Assembly: GCA_027579435.1 (NCBI GenBank)
Contig: JANBPK010001540.1
Coordinates: 1 to 37,651, forward strand
Origin: Candolleomyces eurysporus
Taxonomy: Eukaryota; Basidiomycota; Agaricomycetes; Agaricales; Psathyrellaceae
Direction: 5' to 3'
Length of the DNA stretch: 37,651 nt
Position numbers and translations under genes: made by a program. The notes beneath the pieces are model-generated. The model was not told where the DNA came from. It was given only the letters and a program-made list of their open reading frames with translations, and made no database searches. This document shows positions 21,165-31,991 of the stretch, piece by piece. Each line of letters opens with the position of its first letter. Position 1 is the stretch's first letter.

Positions 21165-21337
21165 TCAGGTCGAGCACTTGGGAATTGAGGAATCAGGGTT
21201 TCTGGGTTCTGGGAGTAGTCAAGGGTATGGCATCCCTGTATCTATCATTGGGTCGTCATTACAATGTATTAAAACAACATGAGGCATATGATTCGTGTCC
21301 AAAGCAATTATATCAAAGGAAAGAGATTACGATGATA

Positions 21338-24300
21338 TTAGTGAGGAACACCCATTTCCTTGCCGACCTCCTTCAGGCAGTTCCTGGCCAGTTTCCGCGC
21401 GTCAAGCTCGTCATAGTCACTCCCATCTTGATCATTCTTGTCTTGGAATTGACGCTGACGATCTGCAGCTGACAGGGATGCCGACGCTTTCGAGATCCAG
21501 GCTGTTGGGGTCGTTCGAGGGATGGAAGCAATTTCGATCAGAGAGGTGTAGAAGTGGAAAAGATGAGCTACAGATGAGCGCTTGATAGAGTCGGATATCA
21601 ATTGAGACGGCGTGGATAAACCCAGTTCAGCAGCACCTGTAAGGATGGAGATTATCAGCTGCTGGGAACCGAGATTCAGTAGAGCACTCACTTGGTTGGG
21701 TAGAAGCATGTCGAGTTGGTTGGTCGGAGACCGACGCCCACATAGAGCCAGGCCAAAGGCGGAGAGCCAGCAATTTACGCAGCACATACACGAGTTCCTC
21801 TTCTCGGACTCTAGAAGGTCATGAGCTCTACTTTCTCTTCACAACACAAAAGTAACAAACCTTGGGAAAGGCAATCCTCCTCGGAGTGATTCATCGGCGA
21901 CGTAGCTCACCAGGGTTGAGCCACAGCGATTTAGGAGCGCAGGCAAACTCAGGGCAGCGAGACGCTTTCGGCTCTCCTGTTGGTCTATCCAAATGTCAGA
22001 ACATGGGTGAGACTTTGACAATAGAAAAACATACCACTCGTCGCATCGGAACAGATCAAAAAGAGCAAATCAAAGCACCAATAAGAGAACCGTTCCCGAG
22101 GAACCAGAGTTCCGATATCAGTTTTGCCAATTCCGTACTCTTCACGATCTTCCACTTTGGTAAGGTCCGAGCTCCGTGATCGAGAGCGGGAGAGCTTGGG
22201 CGAAGTGACCGGCGATGATGGCCTCAAAATGTTGTTCTGGTCTGGTTCGTAGAGTCGACTTCCTTGCTGAAGAATCTTGGAAAGCCTAGAGACGAGGGCA
22301 TCTGGAACTCGGTGGTCGCCGATGTGCGGTACGACGTCGATTTCAAGGGACGCTAACAAAGCGAGGTCGAAATTCTCCTCGGACACTTGGATTTCCAGCG
22401 GGAATGTCTCAGCATGAGAGCTGTCCCAGAATCAGCACCATGCATAAGAGCAAAACATGCAGGGACCGTACCAGTCAGCTAGAATACCGCCTCGGAAAAC
22501 ATCCAATATCTGATACCAAAGGCCCTCGGTGCGTTCGTCCGACAATTCTGTTCAGGAGTGTTGATAAGCTAGCCTAGGCAAGGGAACGAAAAACGCTTAC
22601 CTTCTCCGAAAGCTTTGATCTGAGGCGCACTTTCCTTGATAATGCGCAAGAAGCAGCTTGTCGCGGTCTTCCATAGGGGCTGGTCTTTCCCAAACTTCGA
22701 TGGGCTCGGACAGTCATATTTGAGCTTGATTGGGATCGAATATGCCTGGCAAGGATCATAGTCAGTCAAGTAGTTGCCATCTGAGAGGAGGCAAGACAAC
22801 TTACGGATAAGACAGCCTCCAATGTTCCGTCAGTATATATTTCCAACGAACTGCGGAAACGCATGAACAAGTCAACAAGCATTGGCATCGCTTTCTTTGA
22901 CAGTGCAATATAAGTGACACGTTTTTGCGGCGTTTGCGGTGTATGACTGTTGGGTTGAGGTTGAACGTCGAAGGCAGCCAAGAAGGCGAGCGTTGCGTAT
23001 TCCGACAGATCCTTCATCACCAACGAAGGCGAACCCTCAACCGACAAATCGATGCTTTCAACTGTTTCCATCACCACGCTCTGGGAGTCAAGTCAGCGTT
23101 TAGTCGCAAGACACAGATCCAAGGAGAACGCACCTGCAGAGGGGGCAAAGCATCGATATCGGGTCTGTAGTCCGGGGAGTTGTGGTACGTGATGACACCT
23201 AATCAAGATATGGCTAAGTAACACATTCAAAGAGGTCAATCAACGAACGCGTACCTTTCAAGATCACCATCAAACGCGTCAGCCTCTCCAATTCCCACTC
23301 CTTCCCAGTCAGAGCACCGTTGGTCTTACGTGTGCTCTGTATAACATCAACATACGCCACCAAACTCTCTTGGGTGAACGGTTGGTGCGGGGACTCTTCA
23401 TCGTTCCCCCGTTTACCCGCAACCTTGCCCATAGTATCAATCGCTTGCCACACCCTCTGCAACGCGTCGATCACCCTGTGCTTCAAAACGCCTTCGGTGG
23501 CAGCAGAGGCCTTGATAGCCTTCTCCAAGCACCGAAGAGCCGGAGCGCTGATGGGTCGATTATCCAGGAGCACGGTCTCTTGAATCCTGGTGATGAACGC
23601 ATCCCAAGCATCTCCAAAGGAGTCGAGTAGGATAAGCTTGGAGGTGAGGAAGTCGTTGAATATCGATCCGATGGAATTGAGCGCAAGAATCTTCGATTCG
23701 TCCCAAGCCCGGTTCGCAGGATTATCTTGACTCTCCAATGAGATACGCGATCGAATTTCGTTGGAAATGGCATCAATGAGGGGGAAAGTAATCTTCCAGA
23801 TGCATTGATCCCACGTATCCGAATTCAACGTTGACCCGTAGAGCTGCATGGCCCGGAAGAGCGTCTGAATCGCACCATCACGAACCTCTGGACGAGAATC
23901 CGTGCATAAACCCAACACCTCCAACAAAAGGTACAGCCAAAGCTCGCTGTATTCCGGTTCTTCATCGACATCCTTCCGCTTCGCCTGGATGGAATCCGAG
24001 ACACTCCATAACAAACTCGCAGCTGCTGTAAGCGCGATATTCGTATCCGACTGCCTTCCAAACTGCCCGAGGGTGCTGATACACAGTCGAAGGTGTGTTG
24101 CATTGAGAAGGGACACCGAGTCGCAAACCAAAGTGAGCGACTGGAACGCGATCTTGACCAGAGCCGAGTAGCTTCTCTCTGTCGGATTGCCCAACCCCAA
24201 TGGCAGTGGCTTCAGCCGAGTAGTGGGGGATGAGCTAGGTCCACCCAACACCGAAACAGAGTCGCTCGATGGAGAGCGCTGGGGACCAAAAGGCCTACAA

Positions 24301-27300
24301 ACACTCTCCAACATCTGGAACACGATCTCCCATCCAACGACAAACGTATGNCCCCGAGGCTTGCAGAATCTGGTGCAGAGTTTCCAACCCCATTCTCCGC
24401 AGTTCTACTCCGGTTGTCGTGTCCCCAGAATACCCATTTGCGGGGTCCGGGATGATTTGCTGAGACAACACTTCGAGAACGCGTCTCTGAACTTGAGCTT
24501 GCAATTCGTTGGCGTTGGTCAAGTTGCGGGGGACGACGACCAGCACGTCATCGAGCACTTTAGCGGCCTGGACTCGGATGCTCTGCGGCGCATAAGGAAG
24601 TCGAATAATAAGTAGGAGATGCTTGGTGATCGAGTTCCATGCAATGTCGGGGCTTCGGTAGATGAGACGATGGATGTTGGACAGGGCGACGCCTCCTAGC
24701 TTCGATATTCCAAAGTCGCCGGACCTCTGAGTCTGAGATGGGCAGATGATTTCAGGCGCTCGTTCAGGGAATCAAGATTCAAGAAGGACGTACCTGGTTC
24801 TTGGGAATGTGAATCCCACTCATCCTCCTCCTATTCCTGGTGTCTACTCGCAGCGAAGTGGGATCTTCCAAGCTCTCCGCTGAGGAATACGCCGCAAGGC
24901 CCGTATCAGACTGCATCCCAACCATCTCCGCGCTCAACTTGCACAGAGCTTCAGCGAAGGCTTTGAACGCATTATCCTCGAGACTTTTCGACGAATCAAA
25001 CAACCTTTGGATAGCATTAAGCAACGTCTCCGGCTCCAGATCTGTCAACAGCGGGTGCCTAACCCCACCGGAGGATGTCGTTGAAGAACCACTTTGGGAC
25101 GCGTTAAGGGATGGGGTACGACTCGGTACGACTCCGGCCGTCGGTGGAGCCCCAGAGCCAAAAAGGCCGCGTTTGCTTGCCCCATAATGAGCCCCTCCAG
25201 TGGTCTTGAACGTCAGAACGTAATCCGCATTCTGCAGCGTCTCAAGCACCCCGTACCAACTCTCGCCCAAACTCCCAGCCAGGAACAAAGCGCANCCCGA
25301 CCAACACCTTCAAACACGCCATATTGCGCTCCGACAANCCCGGGTGGCTGTTGCGGTGCAGCACCCCAATCCTAGACCTTCGGCAACGGCGGTCGTGGCA
25401 GACCTCGGAGTCGCAGGGGGTTCTGCGTAGGAATCGACGCTCGAAACGACGCGAGTGGGAACCGCAAATTTGGAGAGGCTGTTGAGGAAGGCGTCACGGG
25501 GTGTCGTCAGCCCAAGCATCCCAGATACGTTCGTGAGAGCTTGGTAACTGGCAAGAACTTCTACGAAAAGCTCGTCGGAGACGTTGGTTGCAATGATTAG
25601 GGAAAGGGCGGCGAGGAAGGCGGGCCAGCCATTCGATATGATGTCTTGGACAATGCGGAGATGGATGGTCTGTTGGTCATCTTGAGGGAGAGTTGACACG
25701 TCCAGAGCTGGCGGGGCGCGAATAGGTGCGTCGCCAGCAGCACGCGGGCGTTGGATGACGATGGAGCTGTACACCGGCCCTGCGAATGACGCCAGTCCCT
25801 CGCAAAGGGAAACGGTGCATTGCACCGCCAAAAGGTGGATGTAGGATTCGGGAATGGGTGGTGCGTCGGCTTTGTCCAGTTGGTCAATGCTACAGAGTAG
25901 TCAGACATGGATTCGAGCATACGTAATAAATGCTTACCATTGTAATTTCATTGAGGAACCCTGCAAGCTAAGACCATGACCTCCAGATATCATTCCGACT
26001 ACACCGGAAACGGTAGCACTGGCGACTCTCCCAGCTACACTTCCAACATCTAGACTATACCCGCCTCCACCCTGACCATCAGCGATAACACCCACTCCTC
26101 CCATTTGGGAGCATACTCCGAGTAGGTTCGGTTTTTCGGAGAGCAACCTCTTCAGCGCTGCGAGGAGGGAGGTGAAGACTTTCGACCCATTTTCATGCGC
26201 GTCATTGCGATGCCAGATATTGCGCATCAACTCGCCGTCACTGCAAATTCTATGGAACAGATTAGAAGAGGCATCATATCAGAAGACTGGACGGCATACC
26301 CTCTCATGATCTCCATTGAAATAACTCGCATCCAGGCAGGCCGAGCCCCGTGTACATGGTGGTGGAAATGAGCTTCACTGACCCCCGCTTCTCCACTGCC
26401 GTCCTCGGTGATGATGCGGATGAGGAGCATGAGGAAGACTTCTGCCTCTGTGCTGAGCTCTGCTGAGAACTGTTTGAGGAGGAGGAAGATGACACGGGTA
26501 CATCGCAGGATTAAGGGGAATATAGGTCGATCTGACATGGTCTTCAGCAGAAGGGGACAAAGGTGGTGTTGAAGCAAAAGGATGAATTCGGTATGCTAAT
26601 GGAAGTGGATTAGCGCGTGCACCGTGTCAAGGGAAGTGATATGTACCTTGCGGAATAGAGCGTGATAGTTTGTGAGAACACTTTCCACCAGTTCCAAAGC
26701 AAAGGTCTTGTGTAGAGCTTCTAGCTTGAGGAAATTAGGTCGCTCCGAGTTGGCCAGTAGACAAAGATCCTCGAAAACGGAGTATGCGTCTTTTGACGAG
26801 GGTCCGAGAAGGGTGGTCGTGCCGTTTGGAAGGTGTATTTCAGAGAGGGGGAATGGGGGTTTGTCGTCTGATTCTAGCAGTCCATCTTCATACACCATCT
26901 TGTCCACCACAAACATAACAAGCTGGCGAAGCGTCGCAGCAGCCGTCGACGATACCACAGCAATACGAGATTCTTGAAGTTTAAAGCAAAGCAGGAGAGC
27001 CTGTCAGGGCATTAGGTCCGCGTACATTTCAGTAGTAGGGTGTACTTACATCCCCTAGCAGCTCTCCGTGGATAGCGGGAAAGTTTGGAATGAGAGATAC
27101 GAGAGTTTGAAGAATCCGCAGCTGGATATCGACGCCTTGGGACATTGCGTCACTCATCGTGTTGACGATGAGCGGTACAGCAGATTGGGGGACAGCTTTG
27201 AGAGATATGAGTCGCTGTAGTGAACCGAGGGAAATAGCAACCACTTTGGCATTCTTGGTCGCGCAGCCCATGAACACTGGCCGCAGCAAATCTTCAGACT

Positions 27301-27631
27301 GTGGGCCATCTGTCGAAAAACATAACGATGGTTAGTTCTGTGCAGCCCTAATGAAGCCAACTCTACGACGCACCGGAAGCTAGACTCGCTGTTGCCTGCT
27401 CAGGTGAAGCCCGTAGTATCGCCAGCGACTTCTCTGCAGCCTAACCACACGTATTAGTTTCACCTCATCATGGCTAAACAAAAGGTGAAACCTCGCGAAT
27501 TTCTGGGTGTCGTCGTCGCGTCTCGCTGGCCAGAGACTAATTGAAGAGATAATGGATTAGTTCAACAGCATATTTCGCTAATATTCAAAGCTGACCTGGA
27601 GCTCTGTAACCAGAAACGCCAGGGAACTCAT
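21338..27631 (-). CDS. MON2: MON2 trans-Golgi/endosome trafficking protein
   Basis: Seventeen exons: 27631-27596, 27536-27492, 27440-27374, 27309-27050, 27000-26647, 26595-26300, 26249-25938, 25889-24794, 24726-23255, 23198-23134, 23080-22805, 22745-22601, 22547-22472, 22420-22035, 21984-21861, 21810-21692, 21636-21338; about 1,808 residues, slightly longer than yeast Mon2. Mon2 is a large Arf-GEF-like scaffold without the Sec7 domain; with Dop1 and the flippase Neo1 it acts in endosome-to-Golgi traffic. The N-terminal DCB region starts MSSLAFLVTELQ and has IQLRILQTLVSLIPNFP. The HUS region contains HLCPLLLKTMSDRPIFPLIL and MEIMRGICSDGELMRNIW. A middle segment reads DSRPEVRDGAIQTLFRAM, and the end reads LARNCLKEVGKEMG. 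Frame slips occur only at N25338, N25294 and N24351, consistent with base-calling errors. Its 3' end faces GT15 copy 2 across 173 bases. Confidence 0.93.
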
Positions 27632-28073
27632 CTGGATCCAAGCGTATGAGATCAAAGTGCAATATTAGCCCAACATGGAGGACTCACTCTGTCAACACCT
27701 GTATTACTCCCTGGTTCATACAAGCCCTATCTCTTCACAGTATCGAAGGCTGTTGGGCCCGTCGCAATCTCCTGGGGCCGGGTAGTAGAAGGGGAACGAA
27801 ATGGAGAAACAGCGATATGGACAAGACGAGGAGGAATGCAGTCATCATGATCACCGACTCCGGGGAGACCCTCCGGATCATTGCGGCACTAAAAGAGGAA
27901 GGGATGCCGCCTATGCATTAATAGTCGGCGCTCATATTCTCAAAGTCCGCCTGCTTTCACCCTCTCAACACGACCACTATTGAACAACTCTTGAGCCTTC
28001 AATCTCTATCGGGTATCATAAACTTGGACAGCAAAGGAACGAACGACAACAGTAAAAGAATGACAATCACAAT
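27632..28073. other. MON2 upstream region
   Basis: No gene is supported. An open frame at 27646-27921 on the plus strand is unrecognised. This interval contains the MON2 promoter and the 3' flank of the gene ending at 28074. Confidence 0.5.
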
Positions 28074-28390
28074 CTAATGGAAGAGTGCAACAGCCCCAAC
28101 ACCCGACACCAAACTGAGGACCAGCGCGAACCAGTTTCCTCCAACGTTCACATTCCTCTCTCCTGCACTGCTAGACCCCTCGCTCCGAGNCTACTGCTTT
28201 TGCCCGTGGCACTGGAAGCTGATGCCTTGCTCGTCGCAGTGCCCGCATGGGTCCCGGTCGCTTCGGCAGCAAACCCGAGGGACGTGAGAGGGATACCATT
28301 GGAAATCGTGGCCTGGGTAGCGCAGTTGGACGACGCGGGGATGGTGAGAAGCCGGCAAGGGTCGCGAGGTATCTTCGGCATCGTCAGGAC
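28074..28390 (-). CDS. C-terminal part of a probable GPI-anchored protein
   Basis: The minus-strand frame starts after an AAATACAG acceptor-like site (28391) and gives VLTMPKIPRDPCRLLTIP, SNCATQATISNGIPLTSLG, then a Ser/Thr/Ala-rich stretch typical of heavily O-glycosylated stalks. Past N28190 the frame must shift by one base. It then reads SEGSSSAGERNVNVGGN and ends in a hydrophobic tail, WFALVLSLVSGVGAVALFH, followed directly by the stop. A Ser/Thr-rich stalk plus a C-terminal hydrophobic tail fits a GPI attachment signal, placing the protein on the cell surface. The signal peptide and earlier exons were not found. A TATA-like gatataac and a C/T-rich tract lie upstream (about 28470-28535), so the true start could be the ATG at 28381. 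Confidence 0.5.
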
Positions 28391-31300
28391 CTGTATTTGA
28401 GAAAGAAGAGAAACGGGCTCACTCCAGGCGGGATCCTTGGGACGGCTGTGGGCTAGTCGGAAGGGAGGGGGAGAGAGGGAGAGAGTTGGAGTGTGACAGG
28501 AGGAAGACCGCGGGAACCGTTATATCAAACCACAGGCATTCGCATATCTCCAGACTTCCGATCGGGGCTATCATTCCCTCACGCCTCTTTTTTCTCTCCC
28601 TCTCGGCAATCACCTCCAAAACAACACCCAACTATTCCAGATCTCAGATCCNCTGCTTCCCTTTCTGGGAGGATCAGCCGCTCAGTCCCCACCCGGCCTC
28701 CTCAGTCCACCCCCTCTCCGACCGTCCCTCTCTCTTATCGCCAGCCAGTCTCGCATCAGAACGTCACCCCAGGNCCCCCCCTTGCCTTTCTGGCCCGTCT
28801 GACGTGGGGCAACGAACGCACCCTCTTTTCAATTCACTCATTAGGCCTCGTACGATAGTCTTGTGGAAATCCCATTGCCGAATGCGAAAGAGAAGCCCCA
28901 CAGCTAGGCACGGCAAGCGCGAGGCAAGCCAAAGTCAAATCTTCCCCAACGAATGTGCCAAGCGAGATGAACGGATGACATCTTCATTTCGCCTTATACC
29001 GCAGGGGCTGATTTGGTGGCAGCCAGCTATATACTTTTCGTAGAGCGACAGCTTGAGTGACGTTCGATGCCTTCATGAAACTACAGCTATAGATCATCCA
29101 TCCATCCATCCATCCACATATCATCCACCCCCTCATACTCCGACGCGTCCACTATAGTCGGACTTCCCGACCGCTGCGGCCTATCAAGGCGCTCACTCGC
29201 ATAATTACGCGTCAATACCATCCCCATACGATTGTATCCCCAGTCACTAAATAACTCAATTCACAGCGATTCGCATCAGAACGTTGAGGGGGAACAATAC
29301 AAGAAGGTTTGTCTTGATCATAACACGTCTCTTTGATATTTCATCAACGCCAGCAAGTCGGGAAGGTGTCGCTTCACTGCGAGGCCCTGAACCCGGGGAC
29401 CTGGTGGGTACTGGGTACAGTACTGACTATCATTTATTACTAGGGTGATCATGACAGGTGCGCCCAGCCCACTCCGGGGGCCATAGCGGGCCAGGGTGAA
29501 CGAGTCGGGGGACGAAGCCCTCGGGGCGAGTTCCCAGAGGACACTCATACAAACACAGGGTCAAATGAAAACACGACTCGGGTTACTGTACAAAGTAATT
29601 TCCAGAAAACGAGGGAATTTGGAAATATGACTTGGCGTGGACTCAAAACAAAAAAAGAAGAAAAAACTGATTGATGCAAGGCAACAGGGCTCGTCCTCGA
29701 GGCAAGTATCTTTTCAATTGGCGTAATATTCATCACAAGGTCCAGAATGTTCGGTCGGTCGGTCTGGATATGTACATAGTTGCTGCTAACCACATAAATA
29801 GATACTTGAATACTTAGTGCTGTATATTGAATGCCGGGAGCATGAGCCGGCGGCGTTACGCTCCCCAAAGTTTTCGTATTGAATGTCGACATTGACGTCG
29901 ACGAGGTCCGAGAAGAATAGAAGATAGTGAGCCGTTTCTAACCAATCACACGTTTGAGATTAGACAACGTATCTGAGGTACGAGTTTGAAGCATACCAGA
30001 AGCGCTCGTTAACAACGTTCCCCTCAAAAGAGTCGAGACGGTGGACTCTGACCTCGAAGCGGGCGATAAATCTTATCTTCACGTACATCCTACGTTAAGT
30101 GTCTCGCAAATGAAACACTTCAAAGTCTACCCTCCGCTTTAAGTCGTATACCCGCGAAGTTCTGGCCGGCATCACCGTTAACGTTGGCCTGCCGTTGGTT
30201 ATGTGTAAGTATCCCCCTACTACAACAACATCCCGTCCACCGACGACGCATCTATCACACATTCGGCTCTTTCGGAAAGTGGGGTCTGTACGATTTGCGT
30301 CGTGGAGCTGATAAGTTGTAAACTTAGGTCCTGAACCCCAATCATTAGGTGACAGAGGAATGTCGCGAAATTCTACGCCACGTTCAGCACTGACACCGAT
30401 ACATCTTTCCATTCGAAGTCTACCTATAGCTACACAATGGCTGCGCTCAAGGACCAAGGTTCTCTGTTTAAGCTCTTACTGATCGTTAGACACCCGAGCT
30501 CGCAACTCATCATAATACAACGGCGTAAGTGCGCAGTAAGCTCTCGTATTCAGACATTCGCAACAAAACATTACGCACCGCGCACTGTAACCCTACCCAC
30601 CGAGAGGCCCGATCGCAACCCTCGACAGAAATATCTCTGACGCTGAAATCGAACGCGTTTGTAGAAGTAGAATAGGTACACAGAAACAACGCCACGACAC
30701 ATACATTCGCCCTTGACATCATCGAAACATCTATCCAACCCGCCACAGTCCATCCGTCCACCGCCGCCGCCGGGAGGCGTTGTTGGAGCCTCAGCCACCA
30801 AGTTGAAATTCAGGTCTCGTGGAGACAGTTACCAAGGGTCTGTGCCGAGGGACTGAGAAGTCCTTGTCCGAGTCGTTTCATGATGATGGGTCCTCGCCAA
30901 GTGTTTGAAAATATAGTCTTGTTCTACGCTACGAGATCCCAACTACGCACATACATACACACACGCATGCATTCCACGACCCTAACAGCATGTTTGGGAC
31001 TATAGTAAGAATTCCGGGAAGAGATGTAAACAAGGGTTGGGATAGAGAATTCGAACAATCAAAGTATTCAGTGCCAGTATACATTCAAAATCCCGCCACT
31101 GGGAAGCCCAGACGCCATTCAACTGTACCAACGATTCAAAGTTGAGTCGATCTAGCATTATCACCTAGACGACACTCAGGAGGTAGAGGATGTGCAGGAA
31201 GACGGAGACAGTAAAATCCCCTCCGAGTCGACTCGAACTCCTATCACGGAGGGTTCGTTCACTTGGTGCCAGCTTGATGCAACCATACGGTAAGTAACAC

Positions 31301-31647
31301 CGTCCACAAAGAAGTGCGTACGTTACCTGTGTCCAAGTTTTACTACTGTCTTCACTCAATACCATCAAACTATACATCGTATACAAAGTTGAATTTGTCT
31401 GGACTGCATTCTGGATCGACTCGACCGGCTCCCGGTCGATCTTCATCGTTCTCGGCACCTCTAAGTAGCTCTCTACAGCACTCGATTGATCGAGCAACCG
31501 GTATTATAACCAAGGTAAAGGATTCTCTCACGATCGAAGGGAAGCTGAGGGACACCCGTACGGTGGTATATTTTAGGCAAAGTCGTAGCTATTAGCGGAG
31601 GATGTAGAGGGTGTAGCGAAAAAGCACGGGATGCGGAGGGGGCTGTT
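28391..31647. other. long stretch without a supported gene
   Basis: Open frames are short, overlapping and unrecognised on both strands (examples: 28486-29043, 29545-29892, 30095-30457, 31165-31497). The sequence around 28630-28800 is C/T-rich with N28652 and N28774. Possible UTRs or lncRNA genes cannot be excluded. Confidence 0.45.
29097..29116. repeat. (TCCA)5 microsatellite
   Basis: Five perfect TCCA units are followed by related CATCC words. This is a simple repeat with no other function visible. Confidence 0.85.
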
Positions 31648-31991
31648 GAGGACCCCTGAAAACCTAGGCAGAGGCCGGAGGCACTTTCCGGACACATTTT
31701 GGCAATCTGGCCACCAGGCCAGAAGAAAATCCGGACACATTTTGGGCAAAACCGCGGGGTAGGCCGGAGGAAAATCCGGACATCTTGGGGGGGAAGGGGC
31801 CTGGAAATGGGCCGACGAAGGTTTGGGGCGCGAAGCGCCCGAAAAAATTGCCATTTTTGGACGGTGGACGGGCGCTTTTTGTGCTTTTCTGGCCAGAGGC
31901 CGGAGGAAATTCCGGACATTTCGCCAAGAGGAGTCCGGACACCGAGGGGGAAATCTGACTCCGGCCTCTGCCTAGGTTTTCAGGGGTCCTC
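31648..31991. mobile_element. MITE-like element with perfect terminal inverted repeats, copy 1
   Basis: A 344-base element has terminal inverted repeats of about 32 bases. The left end begins gaggacccctgaaaaccta and continues through the aggcagaggccgga word; the right end (31960-31991) is its exact reverse complement. It has no coding capacity of its own; open frames through it are shadows. The interior carries about five variants of a motif of the form gccggagga..ttccggaca, near 31672, 31720, 31764 and 31894, and at the right end. A second copy lies in inverse orientation at 37401. No clear target duplication is seen. Small size, perfect TIRs, no ORF and several near-identical copies fit a non-autonomous DNA transposon. 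Confidence 0.75.

Noticed and set aside
24351..25338. Three frame breaks in MON2 suggesting gene decay
   Set aside because: All coincide with single Ns next to G/C runs, and the conserved protein sequence resumes immediately after each.
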